From NCEH01 sp043195125 (lineage in GTDB: Bacteria > Pseudomonadota > Alphaproteobacteria > Rhizobiales > Xanthobacteraceae): a stretch of DNA of 64,000 nt. Within the stretch, counting starts at the first letter, position 1. The number at the start of each line of letters is the position of its first letter. Both the position numbers and the translations under genes were made by a program. The stretch lies in assembly GCF_043195125.1 (NCBI RefSeq), contig NZ_JBAFWR010000005.1; one strand, given 5' to 3'. The notes beneath the pieces are model-generated. The model was given only the letters and a program-made list of their open reading frames with translations. It was not told where the DNA came from and did no database searches. Positions 52,783-62,058 of the stretch are shown here, piece by piece.

Positions 52783-52995
52783 CAGCGGGCGATTCGTGAC
52801 CTCGCCCGAGGTAGCCACCGCCGCGGCGCGAATCGCAGGCTTGGCCGCTGCGCGATGGGGCGCACGATCCAGGCCGTGCCGAGGCCAAGGCGGCAAACCA
52901 TTATGGAATAAGGATCAGCGTTCCGCGGCTTCGCGCGGCGTGCTGGGACGTGGATTTTGAATGAAGCGAACGGGCGGGAAACCGTTCAAAATCCT

Positions 52996-53072
52996 TGGTC
53001 GGAGTGGCAGGATTTGAACCTGCGACCCCCACGTCCCGAACGTGGTGCGCTACCGGACTGCGCTACACTCCG
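52996..53072 (-). tRNA. tRNA-Pro (anticodon CGG)
   Basis: The minus strand folds as a 77-base tRNA: acceptor CGGAGTG pairs with CACTCCG, the anticodon stem CCACG/CGTGG encloses T-T-C-G-G-G-A (anticodon CGG), and the T arm contains GGTTCAAATCC. The CCA end is encoded. No integrase or att repeat is seen beside it. Confidence 0.95.
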
Positions 53073-53219
53073 AACCAGGGCGCTGCCTCTAGCATGCGCT
53101 TCGGCAGGGAGGCAAGCGCGTTCTCGCAGGGCATTGTCGTTTCGCCTTCGCTTGAACCCCCATCGCCCGCGTGCCATAGGAGGCCGCCTGTTACAGGACA
53201 ACGAGTGAGGAGTGGTGGA

Positions 53220-54047
53220 ATGTCGAGCGACAGCAACGCGAGCGGTCTCATGAAAGGCAAGCGCGGGCTGATTCTCGGCGTCGCTAACAATCGGTCGATC
53301 GCCTACGGCATCGCCAAATCCGCTCGCGCCCACGGTGCCGAGATCGCCCTCACCTATCAGGGCGAGGCGCTGAAGAAGCGCGTGGAGCCCCTCGCGGCGG
53401 AACTGGGCGCCCATCTGGTCGGCCATTGCGACGTCACCGAGCCCGCCACCCTGGACGCGGTCTTCGCCGAAACGGAAAAGCTGTTCGGCAGCATCGACTT
53501 CCTCGTCCATTGCATCGCCTTCTCCAACAAGGACGAGCTGGACGGCCGCTATGTGGACACGACGGCGGATAATTTCGCCAAGACCATGTTCATCTCCTGC
53601 TACTCGTTCACGGCCATCGCCCAACGGGCCGAGAAGCTGATGACGAACGGCGGCTCGCTTGTGACACTGACCTATTACGGCGCCGAGAAGTGGATGCCGC
53701 ACTACAATGTGATGGGTGTCGCCAAGGCCGCGCTCGAAGCCTCGGTGCGCTATCTCGCCGCCGACCTCGGCCCGAAGAACATCCGCGTGAATGCCATTTC
53801 CGCCGGCCCCATCAAGACCCTAGCGGCCTCGGGAATCGGTGATTTCCGTTATATTCTCAAGTGGAACGAGCTGAACTCGCCGCTGCGCCGCACCGTCACC
53901 ACGGACGAGGTCGGCGACGCCGGCGTGTATCTGATTTCCGATCTCTCGCGCGGTGTCACCGGCGAGATACATCATGTGGACGCCGGTTATCATATCGTTG
54001 GCATGAAGCATCCCGACGCGCCGGACCTGGCGCTCGTGCGGGACTGA
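53220..54047 (+). CDS. fabI: Enoyl-ACP reductase (NADH) FabI
   Basis: The 275-residue short-chain dehydrogenase-like enzyme reduces enoyl-ACP in fatty acid elongation. Signs are GLILGVANNRSIAYGIAKS, the catalytic Y-x6-K (Y-N-V-M-G-V-A-K) and SAGPIKTLAASGI. ATG 53220 has GAGGAG upstream; the longer open frame runs antisense through the tRNA and is not coding. Confidence 0.95.
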   Translation: MSSDSNASGLMKGKRGLILGVANNRSIAYGIAKSARAHGAEIALTYQGEALKKRVEPLAAELGAHLVGHCDVTEPATLDAVFAETEKLFGSIDFLVHCIAFSNKDELDGRYVDTTADNFAKTMFISCYSFTAIAQRAEKLMTNGGSLVTLTYYGAEKWMPHYNVMGVAKAALEASVRYLAADLGPKNIRVNAISAGPIKTLAASGIGDFRYILKWNELNSPLRRTVTTDEVGDAGVYLISDLSRGVTGEIHHVDAGYHIVGMKHPDAPDLALVRD

Positions 54048-54057
54048 GGAGAGGCCG

Positions 54058-54612
54058 ATGATTCGCTCCGCCAAGATCCACACCCGTGCACTCTTCCTGG
54101 GCCTTGCCCTGCTCGCCAGCGGCGGTGCCGCCGAGGCGCAGACCCAGATGCAGATCCAGGTGCCGGTGGGCTCGGGCGGCGCCCCTCCCGATTTCAACGC
54201 CTATCCGCTGCGCGACCGCCTGTTCGGGCCCGGCGGGGCGATCTTCCCCGATTACGTCAACCCGCCCAGCGAGGGCGCGCCCGCGGGCAGCCCGCCGGCC
54301 TATGTGATCGGCGCCGCGCCGGGTGTCCTGTTCGGCGCTGGCACTGCGGACCTGCTCTGCCAGCCAGCCGGCCGGCCGCAGATCAAGGTGATCAGCGCCC
54401 CGCCGGGGGCCAAGCTTTCGGTCGCGCCGGGTGCCTTCACGGTGACGGGCACGGATGCGGGCTCGACCCTGTGCTACGGCAAGCCCATGGTCGGCAATGT
54501 GGTCCGCGTCGCGGGCAAGGGACCGCGCGCCGGGGGGACCGTGGTGCTGCGCGTGACCTATCCGCCCATCGGGGCGTGGTACGATCACCAGGTCATGATC
54601 CCGGCCCGCTGA
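54058..54612 (+). CDS. Secreted hypothetical protein, first of a tandem paralog pair
   Basis: The 184-residue precursor has a signal peptide (cut near A-E-A-Q). The last ~90 residues (IKVISAPPGAKLSVAPGAFTVTGTD to VTYPPIGAWYDHQV) match the next gene. Two Cys flank the shared core. It starts 10 bases after fabI and may be co-transcribed. No known family is recognised. Confidence 0.75.
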   Translation: MIRSAKIHTRALFLGLALLASGGAAEAQTQMQIQVPVGSGGAPPDFNAYPLRDRLFGPGGAIFPDYVNPPSEGAPAGSPPAYVIGAAPGVLFGAGTADLLCQPAGRPQIKVISAPPGAKLSVAPGAFTVTGTDAGSTLCYGKPMVGNVVRVAGKGPRAGGTVVLRVTYPPIGAWYDHQVMIPAR

Positions 54613-54694
54613 GCAGCGCATTCCGGTGGGAAAAGCGTGCCGCACGTAGGGCACGATGGAGGGGGCGATGCAGGGGGTGCCGATGAGGGGGCGG

Positions 54695-55099
54695 ATGAAG
54701 GCACGGGCGCTCGCCGCGGCCGTGTGTCTTTCCATCGCGGCGGCATGCTCTGCGGCGCAAGCCGGCCCTGACAACGATCCCGATGCCTATGTCACCAATT
54801 ATTTCACCGGCGGCGGCAGCGGCGGCATCCTGTTTGCGGCGGGTACGGCCAATCAGGAGTGCCTCAATATCGGGCCTCCGGCGATCGAGGTGATCAGCGC
54901 ATCGCCCGGCGTGCACCTCTCGATCCGCCCCGGCACCTTCATCGTGACCGGAACCGACTATGGCTACCTGGTGTGCCAGGGACAGCGCCTCGCCGGAACC
55001 ATCGTGACCGGAACCGGCACCGGGACCGCGCAGATCCGCGTGACCTATCCGCCGATCGGCCAATGGTACACCCACACCCTGACCCTTACGGGCCGGTAA
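54695..55099 (+). CDS. Secreted hypothetical protein, second tandem paralog
   Basis: The 134-residue precursor begins M-K-A-R-A-L-A-A-A-V-C-L, a signal peptide ending near A-A-Q-A-G. It shares the core IEVISASPGVHLSIRPGTFIVTGTD...RVTYPPIG-WY with the upstream gene but lacks its proline-rich N-terminal segment. The frame is open 13 codons further; this ATG starts the signal sequence. It ends 1 base before the next gene. Confidence 0.75.
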   Translation: MKARALAAAVCLSIAAACSAAQAGPDNDPDAYVTNYFTGGGSGGILFAAGTANQECLNIGPPAIEVISASPGVHLSIRPGTFIVTGTDYGYLVCQGQRLAGTIVTGTGTGTAQIRVTYPPIGQWYTHTLTLTGR

Positions 55100-55100
55100 G

Positions 55101-55685
55101 ATGGCGCGCCTGTTCCTGGTTCGCCACGGAGAAACCGATTGGAACGTCGCCGGCCGGCTGCAGGGACGGCACGACATACCGCTGAACAGCCTCGGCCGCG
55201 CACAGGCCGCACAGGTGGGACGGGTGCTCCACCAGCTGGCGGGGGACGTGGCGCCGCTGACCTTCGTGTCGAGCCCGTTGATGCGAGCGGTGGAAACCAT
55301 GCGCATCCTGCGCACCACGCTCGATTTGCCCGCGTCCGGCTATCATCTGGATCCGCACCTTGCCGAACTGTCGTTCGGGCGATGGGAAGGCAGCACCTGG
55401 CCGGAGTTGAAGCGGCGTGACAGCCAGGCGGTCCGCGCGCGGGAGCTGGCGCCCTGGACCTTCGTGCCGCCCGACGGGGAAAGCTATGAGATGCTGTGCG
55501 TGCGCGCCGGCACCGCCCTGGACCGCCTGCAGGAGCAGGATGCGGTCGTGGTGACCCACGGTGGCGTCATTCGCGCCCTGCTGCACACCAAGGCCGGCAT
55601 GCCGCAGGAAGAAGCGGCGCTCCTGCCGGTACGGCAAGGGGCGGTTTATGTGCTCGCGGGCGGCGGTTTCCGGGTCGCGGAATAG
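55101..55685 (+). CDS. Histidine phosphatase family protein
   Basis: The 194-residue protein has the phosphoglycerate-mutase-like catalytic start L-V-R-H-G-E-T-D-W-N (phospho-His9) and the second His in V-V-T-H-G-G-V-I-R. Substrates in this family vary from sugar phosphates to cobalamin intermediates; none can be assigned. Confidence 0.88.
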   Translation: MARLFLVRHGETDWNVAGRLQGRHDIPLNSLGRAQAAQVGRVLHQLAGDVAPLTFVSSPLMRAVETMRILRTTLDLPASGYHLDPHLAELSFGRWEGSTWPELKRRDSQAVRARELAPWTFVPPDGESYEMLCVRAGTALDRLQEQDAVVVTHGGVIRALLHTKAGMPQEEAALLPVRQGAVYVLAGGGFRVAE

Positions 55686-55717
55686 CGACGCGGCGCGGTG
55701 AACCCGGCGGGCGCCAA

Positions 55718-57037
55718 TCAGTGCGTCGCGCCGGTGGTCTTCTGCCGATGCAGCACCGGCGGGCGCGAGACCAGCAGCTTGTCGATCCGGCGGCCATCCA
55801 TGTCGACGATCTCGAAACGCCAGCCGAGCGAATCAAAAACGGCACCCACCTGCGGCAATTCCTTGATCTGCGAAAGCGCGAACCCGGCCACAGTGTGGAA
55901 GCCGCGGTCGACCGGGAAATTTAGCTGAAGCACTTCGCGCAGTTCGTCCACCGGCGCATCGCCGGAGATGAGGAACGAGCCGTCCTGCCGCTCCACCACA
56001 TGGGGCTCGTCATGCTGGCTGTCGTCGGAGATCGACCCGGTAATGGCGGCCAGAAGGTCATAGCCGGTCACCACGCCGACCATGTCGCCATATTCGTCGA
56101 CCACGATGCCCATGGGCACCTCGGCGCCGCGCAAAGTGCGCATGGCCTCAAGCGCGCCCACCGTCTCCACCAGGAAGGTGACGGGTTGCACGAAGGTGCG
56201 CGGGTCGGGCGTCTCACCCTTCAGATAGGCATCGAGCAGGCGCTTGGCCTGGATGACGCCTACGGTCTCCTCGGGGGATTTGTCGCACGCCGGCAGGCGG
56301 CTGTGAGGCGTGGAAAGAATGATGTCGCGCACCTCGTCGGCGCTGCCGGAAATATCCACCCATTCCACGTCGGGCCGTGGCGTCATGATTGCGGTGACGG
56401 GACGGTCGGCAAGGCGCATGACGCCCGAGATCATCCGCCGCTCGGCGGGTTCGATCACGCCCGCAGTCTCGGCCTCGTTGATGATGGCGCGGATTTCCTC
56501 GTCGGTGACGCCGCCTTCCTGACCGCCCGAATTGCCGAGCAGCCGGAGCACGCCGCGGGTGGACACATCGAGCACCCACACCACCGGCGCGCCGACCTTC
56601 GCAAGGCCGACCATCATGGGCGCGACGATGCATGCGAGGCGCTCGGGATTCTGGAGCGCGAGCCGCTTCGGAATCAATTCGCCCACGACCAACGAGATAT
56701 AAGTGATGCCGGCGACCGCCACGGCATAGCCGATCGGCTCGGCGAGGCGCACGGCGACGCCCGCGCCCTCGAGAACCTGCCCGAGATAAGCGCCGAGGCT
56801 CGCGCCGGAAAAGGCGCCGGCCAGGATGCCGATCAGGGTGATGCCGATTTGGACGGTGGAGAGGAAGCGGCCGGGCTCGGCCCCCAGGGCGAGGGCGGCC
56901 TTGGCGCCCTTGTGCCCATGGTCCGCCTTATGGCGCAGCCGCGCCGGACGGGCCGAGACGATGGACAGTTCCGCAGCAGCAAGAACGGCGTTCAGGAGAA
57001 CGAGAAAAAGGACAATAACAATTTCGATGATGGGCAT
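55718..57037 (-). CDS. Hemolysin-family CNNM/CorC membrane protein
   Basis: The 439-residue protein has a DUF21 membrane domain (residues 1-~190), a CBS pair (about 200-330) and a C-terminal CorC/HlyC domain (VDELREVLQLNFP, TVAGFALSQIKELPQVG). Family members take part in Mg2+ or other ion efflux. Start M-P-I-I-E-I is used; 12 further upstream codons are open but unlikely. Confidence 0.9.
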   Translation of the reverse strand: MPIIEIVIVLFLVLLNAVLAAAELSIVSARPARLRHKADHGHKGAKAALALGAEPGRFLSTVQIGITLIGILAGAFSGASLGAYLGQVLEGAGVAVRLAEPIGYAVAVAGITYISLVVGELIPKRLALQNPERLACIVAPMMVGLAKVGAPVVWVLDVSTRGVLRLLGNSGGQEGGVTDEEIRAIINEAETAGVIEPAERRMISGVMRLADRPVTAIMTPRPDVEWVDISGSADEVRDIILSTPHSRLPACDKSPEETVGVIQAKRLLDAYLKGETPDPRTFVQPVTFLVETVGALEAMRTLRGAEVPMGIVVDEYGDMVGVVTGYDLLAAITGSISDDSQHDEPHVVERQDGSFLISGDAPVDELREVLQLNFPVDRGFHTVAGFALSQIKELPQVGAVFDSLGWRFEIVDMDGRRIDKLLVSRPPVLHRQKTTGATH

Positions 57038-57228
57038 GGCGGGAAAATCGGACCCTTCCGTCCGCCCCTCCATAGCACAGGCGCGCCGCGATGGGCGAGG
57101 CCGTGCGGTATTTTCGTGAAGCCGCGCGTCTTTATCGCGGCGGTGCCGCCGGGCGGCAGGCTCGCCCGAGACATTGTGCTTTTTCCTGGACCGACCTAGA
57201 TAACCTCAGCACATCACACAGGCAGGCC

Positions 57229-58344
57229 ATGTCCTTCAATACGTTCGGCCACATGTTCCGGGTCACAACCTTCGGCGAGAGCCATGGCGCCGCCATCGGC
57301 TGCGTGGTGGATGGTTGTCCTCCGGGGCTTCGGTTCACGCTCGAGGAAATCCAGGCCGCGCTCGATCGGCGGCGCCCCGGCCAGTCGCGTTTCACCACCC
57401 AGCGGCGCGAGCCGGACCAGGTGCGGATCATCTCGGGCACGCTGGACCATCCCGAAGGCGGGCTCGTGACCACCGGCACGCCGGTCGCCATGCTGATCGA
57501 GAATGTGGACCAGCGCTCGAAGGATTATTCAGACATCGCCGGCAGCTACCGTCCCGGCCATGCGGATTTCACCTACGACATCAAATACGGCATCCGCGAC
57601 CACCGGGGCGGCGGGCGCTCCTCAGCGCGTGAGACCGCGACGCGGGTGGCGGCTGGTGCGCTCGCCGCCAAGGTGCTGCCACAGGCGCAGGTGCGCGCTG
57701 CCCTGGTGCGCATCGGCGAGATCGAGATCGACCGCGCCCGCTGGGACTGGGCGCAGGTGGACGAGAACCCGTTCTTTTGTCCGGATGCCGGCACCGTGCC
57801 GCTGTGGACCGACTATCTCGACGCCATCCGCAAGCGCGGCTCGTCCGTCGGCGCGGTGGTGGAAGTGGTGGCGGAAGGCGTGCCCGCCGGCCTCGGCGCG
57901 CCGCTCTATGCCAAGCTCGACGCGGACCTCGCCACCGCTTTCATGGGTATCAATGCGGTCAAGGGCGTGGAGATCGGCGAAGGCTTCAACGCCGCCCGCC
58001 TCACCGGGGAAGAGAATGCGGACGAAATGCGCCTCGGCAACGAGGGGCACCCGGCCTTTCTCTCGAACCATGCGGGCGGCATCCTGGGCGGCATCTCCAC
58101 GGGAGCGCCCATCGTCGCCCGGTTCGCGGTTAAGCCCACCTCCTCCATCCTCACGCCCCGGCGGACGGTGGACAAATTCGGTGCCGAGACCGACCTCATC
58201 ACCAAGGGCCGGCACGATCCCTGCGTCGGCATCCGCGCGGTGCCTGTGGGGGAGGCAATGATGTCGTGCGTGTTGGCGGACCACCTGCTGCGCCATCGTG
58301 GGCAGGTCGGAACGCCTCCCGCATGGCCCTTCCCGAAGGCTTGA
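57229..58344 (+). CDS. aroC: Chorismate synthase
   Basis: The 371-residue enzyme makes chorismate from EPSP with reduced FMN. Motifs are GESHGAAIGCVVDGCPPG, the RPGHADFTY segment and RGGGRSSARET. Length is typical. The start is ATG 57229; the frame upstream is open but lacks protein features. Confidence 0.95.
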   Translation: MSFNTFGHMFRVTTFGESHGAAIGCVVDGCPPGLRFTLEEIQAALDRRRPGQSRFTTQRREPDQVRIISGTLDHPEGGLVTTGTPVAMLIENVDQRSKDYSDIAGSYRPGHADFTYDIKYGIRDHRGGGRSSARETATRVAAGALAAKVLPQAQVRAALVRIGEIEIDRARWDWAQVDENPFFCPDAGTVPLWTDYLDAIRKRGSSVGAVVEVVAEGVPAGLGAPLYAKLDADLATAFMGINAVKGVEIGEGFNAARLTGEENADEMRLGNEGHPAFLSNHAGGILGGISTGAPIVARFAVKPTSSILTPRRTVDKFGAETDLITKGRHDPCVGIRAVPVGEAMMSCVLADHLLRHRGQVGTPPAWPFPKA

Positions 58345-58410
58345 TTTCAGCAACACTGAATTTTTCAATATTTCATTGTCACTGAAAATAAGCCCTGCTA
58401 GCTTCCGGCC
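58345..58410. promoter_or_regulatory. AT-rich candidate operator between aroC and ribB
   Basis: The 66-base gap has TTTCAG (58345) and CTGAAA (58382) as ends of an inverted repeat, two CACTGAA direct repeats 26 bases apart (58354, 58380) and an internal CAAT-N5-ATTG. It is a likely binding site for a helix-turn-helix regulator, possibly the one encoded at the start of the next gene. Confidence 0.5.
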
Positions 58411-59721
58411 ATGAAGCTCGCGGAATGGCTCGAAAGCACCGGGACCAAGCGGAGCGCCTTTGCCAGGCAGGTGGGGCTTTCGCCCGCCAGCGTGACGGCG
58501 CTGTGCAATGACGCGCGCGCGTGGATCTCCCGCGAAACCGCCGAGCGGATCGCCGAGGCCACGGGCCACGCCGTCACGCCCAACGACTTTCTCGGCCTCC
58601 CCGCGCCCCGCATCCGAGGTTTGCCTGTGACCGATACCGTTCAATCCCGCGTTCAGCTTGCCATTGAAGCCATCGCCCGTGGCGAAATGGTCGTGGTCAC
58701 CGACGATGACGACCGTGAGAACGAGGGCGACCTTATCCTCGCCGCCTCCCTCGCCACGCCCGAGAAGATGGCCTTCGTCATCCGCAACACCTCCGGCATC
58801 GTGTGCACGCCTGTGCCCGCCTCCGAGGCCAAGCGTCTGCGGCTGGAGCCCATGGTGGCGAACAACGATGCCCCCATGGGCACGGCCTTTACCGTCTCCA
58901 TTGACGTGCGGCACGGCACCACCACCGGCATCTCGGCCGAGGAGCGTACCAACACCGTGCGCGCGCTCGCAAATCCCAACATGGGCGCGGGCGATTTCGT
59001 GCGTCCCGGCCACGTCTTCCCGCTGATCGCAAAGGATGGCGGCGTGCTCATGCGCTCCGGCCATACGGAAGCGGCGGTGGATCTGTGCCGCCTCGCCGGC
59101 CTGCCGCCCATCGGCGTCATCGCCGAATTGGTGAATGACGACGGCACGGTGCAGCGCGGGCCGCAGGTCACCGCCTTCGCGGAGAAGCACACTCTTCATC
59201 GCATCTCCGTCGCCGACCTCATCGCCTACCGACAGGCGCGCGAAAAGCTGGTCAGCCGGTCGGCGGAATTCCCGGTGCCCACCAGCGTCGGCGAATTGCA
59301 GGGCTTCTCTTTCGTCACCCCGTTCGATTCCGTGAACCACCTGGCGCTGGTCCACGGCCGCATCGGCGATGGGGAGAATGTGCTGGTGCGCCTGCATCGC
59401 GCCGATCCGGTCGCCGATGCCTTCACCGGCGCCAAGGTGCTGCAGAAGGCGCTGGAGCGCATCAAGGTCGAGGGACGGGGGGTTCTCGTCTATCTGCGCG
59501 ACGGCACAGCCGGCGTTCCGCCCACCGCCATGGGTCCCGGCGAGAAGACCCCGAGCGAGTTGGAGCGCGACCGCCACTGGCGCGAAGTCGGCCTCGGCGC
59601 GCAGATCCTGCGCGATCTCGGCATCGTCTCCATCCGCCTGCTGGCCTCCAAGGCCCGCACCTATGTGGGCCTTGCGGGCTTCGGCATCGAGATCGTCGAG
59701 ACCGAGCACCTGGAAAGCTGA
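58411..59721 (+). CDS. ribB: Helix-turn-helix fused to 3,4-dihydroxy-2-butanone 4-phosphate synthase (RibB) with degenerate RibA domain
   Basis: Residues 1-~65 form an XRE/YdaS-like helix-turn-helix (AFARQVGLSPASVTALCND, ISRETAERIAEATG). Residues ~75-275 are RibB with the metal/substrate loop D-D-D-D-R-E-N-E-G-D-L, converting ribulose 5-phosphate to the riboflavin precursor. The C-terminal RibA-like domain lacks the zinc cysteines of GTP cyclohydrolase II and is probably inactive. An internal GTG at 58627 with GAGG upstream could start a plain RibB, so both forms may be made. Confidence 0.88.
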   Translation: MKLAEWLESTGTKRSAFARQVGLSPASVTALCNDARAWISRETAERIAEATGHAVTPNDFLGLPAPRIRGLPVTDTVQSRVQLAIEAIARGEMVVVTDDDDRENEGDLILAASLATPEKMAFVIRNTSGIVCTPVPASEAKRLRLEPMVANNDAPMGTAFTVSIDVRHGTTTGISAEERTNTVRALANPNMGAGDFVRPGHVFPLIAKDGGVLMRSGHTEAAVDLCRLAGLPPIGVIAELVNDDGTVQRGPQVTAFAEKHTLHRISVADLIAYRQAREKLVSRSAEFPVPTSVGELQGFSFVTPFDSVNHLALVHGRIGDGENVLVRLHRADPVADAFTGAKVLQKALERIKVEGRGVLVYLRDGTAGVPPTAMGPGEKTPSELERDRHWREVGLGAQILRDLGIVSIRLLASKARTYVGLAGFGIEIVETEHLES

Positions 59722-59730
59722 CGGGAAAGT

Positions 59731-59764
59731 CGCCGCCGGCGAAAAGCGGCGGCGCGCCTCTTTT
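59731..59764 (+). terminator. Rho-independent terminator after ribB
   Basis: CGCCGCC (59731-59737) pairs with GGCGGCG (59748-59754), followed by CGCCTCTTTT. Confidence 0.7.
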
Positions 59765-59830
59765 GCACCGCCGCGGAAGGTGGCAGCATGCGTCGATCGT
59801 TCGTCGCGGCTTACACCTCCCGGAGGCGCC

Positions 59831-60661
59831 ATGACACAGCGGATCGTGCGCCAGCCCCGCGCCCCGACCCTTTGGATCGCGTTTCTCTGCCTGCTGACGC
59901 TGCTTGCGGCGGCGCCTGCCGCTGCGGCGGACCTGCCGGTGGACGTTCAGCTTGTGCTGGCGGTGGACGTTTCCTTCTCCATGGATCCGGACGAACAGGC
60001 GCTTCAGAGGGAGGGTTATGCCTCCGCGCTGATCTCGCCGGAATTCCTCGACGCCCTGCGGCTCGGCCCCAACGGGCGGATCGTGGTCACGTATGTGGAA
60101 TGGGCCGGCGAGCACGAGCAGAGGGTGGTCATTCCCTGGCAGGTGATCGACGGGCCGGACAGTGCGCGCACCGTCTCTGAGGCGATCCGCGCAGCGCCGC
60201 TGCGCCGGGTCTACCGCACCTCCATTTCCGGCGGCCTGTACTTTTCAGCGGATCTTTTCAAGAACAGTGGCTTTCGCCCCCTGCGCAAAGTCATCGATGT
60301 GTCCGGGGATGGTGTGAACAACCAGGGAGCGCCGGTAGAGCGGGCGCGCGACGAAGTGGTGGCCCGCGGCATTACCATCAACGGCCTGCCGCTGCTGCTG
60401 AAGCGCGCCAGCAACTCGCTCCTCGATATCGCCGATCTCGATCTCTATTACGAGGATTGCGTCATCGGCGGCCCCGGCGCGTTCGTCATTCCGGTGCGGG
60501 AGCAGGCCGAATTCGCCCGCGCGATCAAGACCAAGCTGGTGCTGGAGGTGGCGGGGGTCGAACCGCCCGCGCCCCGCCTTCCCGTCATCAAGGTGGTGCA
60601 GCCGGCCCGCGTTTCCTGCCTCATCGGCGAGCGGCTGTGGCAGGAGCATTGGAACAATTGA
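59831..60661 (+). CDS. Secreted DUF1194 protein with VWA-like fold
   Basis: The 276-residue precursor has a signal peptide (cut after A-A-A) and a von Willebrand A-like domain with the metal site D-V-S-F-S-M-D near residue 45, then VIDVSGDGVNNQG. DUF1194 is periplasmic and of unknown role. GGAGG precedes ATG 59831. Confidence 0.88.
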   Translation: MTQRIVRQPRAPTLWIAFLCLLTLLAAAPAAAADLPVDVQLVLAVDVSFSMDPDEQALQREGYASALISPEFLDALRLGPNGRIVVTYVEWAGEHEQRVVIPWQVIDGPDSARTVSEAIRAAPLRRVYRTSISGGLYFSADLFKNSGFRPLRKVIDVSGDGVNNQGAPVERARDEVVARGITINGLPLLLKRASNSLLDIADLDLYYEDCVIGGPGAFVIPVREQAEFARAIKTKLVLEVAGVEPPAPRLPVIKVVQPARVSCLIGERLWQEHWNN

Positions 60662-60701
60662 TCCGGCCGCCAACTGCACCCGCCCCCCGGCCGGCGGGAA
60701 A

Positions 60702-60717
60702 TGTTTCACGTGAAACA
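60702..60717. promoter_or_regulatory. parS centromere site
   Basis: TGTTTCACGTGAAACA is an exact 16-bp match to the ParB-binding parS consensus. It lies in the 170-base intergenic region, and such sites normally cluster near the chromosome origin. Confidence 0.93.
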
Positions 60718-60834
60718 ATGACTTGGCGCAGACGAACATCGGTTTACTGGCACTTCTCCGCCGCTTGGCGCCGGACAACACCGCCATTTCGGGCGAATGT
60801 TCGGCCAACATTTCGGCGACGACCGGGTTCGGTC

Positions 60835-62058
60835 CTACCGGGAGAACACGCCCACCAATTCCACATGGGGCGAATAGCGGAACTGGTCCACCGGCGTCAC
60901 CGACCGCAACACGAACCCGCCCTCGGCGAGGAAGCGAGCGTCGCGGGCGAAGGTGACGGCGCTGCACGAGACATAGGCCAGGCGGGGCACCTTGGAGCGG
61001 GCGAGTTCGCGCGCCTGGGCCTCCGCCCCCTGGCGCGGCGGGTCGATCACCACCGCGTCGAAGCGGGCCAGCTCCTCCGCCACCAGCGGCCGGCGGAACA
61101 GGTCGCGCACCTCGCCCTCCACGCTCTTGAGGCGCGCGGTGGCCTTCGCAGCGCGCTGCATGGCCGCAACCGCCGGGGCGTTGCTCTCATAGGCGCTCAC
61201 CCGCGCCGTCTGGGCGAGGCGAAGCGCGAAGGTGCCGACGCCGCAGAACAGATCGGCGACGCGCTTTGCCCCCTCGACCGCGCTCAGCGCCAGCCCGGCC
61301 AGGGTCTCCTCGCCCAATTGCGTCGCCTGGAGGAAGGAGGCCGGCGGCAGCTCGACCCGCGCGAGCCCCATGGTGAGCGCCGGCGCGGCGCGCTGGAGCA
61401 CCAATTCTCCATGGCGGGTCAGGCGCGCGAGGTCGAATCGTTCCGCCAGCGCGCCAAGCTCCACCATCAGGTCCGGCGGTAGGGGCCCCGAGCCGCGCAC
61501 GTCGAGATCGAGCCCTGTCTCGGTGGCGGTGACATGCAGATCCAGCGGCTTCTTCAAGGGCGCCAGCGCATCGGCCACCGCCTGGGCGGCCGCGAGCGCG
61601 CGGGCAAGGCCCGGCGCCAGCACCGGGCATTCGCGCAGGGCCACCATGGCGTGGGACTTGCGCTCGGCGAAGCCCACCACGGTGCGCGCGCCATATTGGC
61701 GGGCATGAAAGATCGCCCGGCGCCGGCCTGCGCCATGGGCGTCCACCAGATCGCCCACGGGCGCAGCTATGCCCTCGCGCGCCAGCGCCTCCACCACCAG
61801 GCCGCGCTTCCACGCCTGATAGGGCGCAGCTTGCCAATGCTGGAGCAGGCACCCGCCGCACACGCCGAAATGGGAGCACACCGGCACCGCGCGGTCCGGG
61901 CTGGCGGAAACGATGGTTTCCACCTTCAGCCGGTCCTTCTCGCGCACCCCGACCACGGTTTCCCCCGGCAGGGCATAAGCGGCGAACAGCGGGCCTTCCG
62001 CCGTCTCGGCGATGGCATCTCCCTGGGCGCCCATGCGGGCGATGACGGCCTCCATCAT
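60835..62058 (-). CDS. 23S rRNA (uracil-5-)-methyltransferase-like protein (RlmD/TrmA family)
   Basis: The 407-residue class I SAM-dependent methyltransferase has an iron-sulfur Cys cluster (C-S-H-F-G-V-C-G-G-C), the SAM motif V-A-D-L-F-C-G-V-G-T-F, the D-P-P-R-Q-G motif and the catalytic Cys in Y-V-S-C-S. It likely methylates rRNA uridine; the exact position is not set. ATG 62058 overlaps the tlyA stop (ATGA). Confidence 0.88.
   Translation of the reverse strand: MMEAVIARMGAQGDAIAETAEGPLFAAYALPGETVVGVREKDRLKVETIVSASPDRAVPVCSHFGVCGGCLLQHWQAAPYQAWKRGLVVEALAREGIAAPVGDLVDAHGAGRRRAIFHARQYGARTVVGFAERKSHAMVALRECPVLAPGLARALAAAQAVADALAPLKKPLDLHVTATETGLDLDVRGSGPLPPDLMVELGALAERFDLARLTRHGELVLQRAAPALTMGLARVELPPASFLQATQLGEETLAGLALSAVEGAKRVADLFCGVGTFALRLAQTARVSAYESNAPAVAAMQRAAKATARLKSVEGEVRDLFRRPLVAEELARFDAVVIDPPRQGAEAQARELARSKVPRLAYVSCSAVTFARDARFLAEGGFVLRSVTPVDQFRYSPHVELVGVFSR

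Noticed and set aside
52996..53072. tRNA-Pro as an integration site of a genomic island
   Set aside because: No integrase, flanking att repeat or composition change is seen next to it.
58345..58410. FMN riboswitch upstream of ribB
   Set aside because: Only 66 bases are available and the conserved riboswitch segments are absent.
57622..59832. A 736-codon minus-strand frame opposite aroC and ribB
   Set aside because: Antisense to two core metabolic genes, with low-complexity His/Gly/Arg composition.
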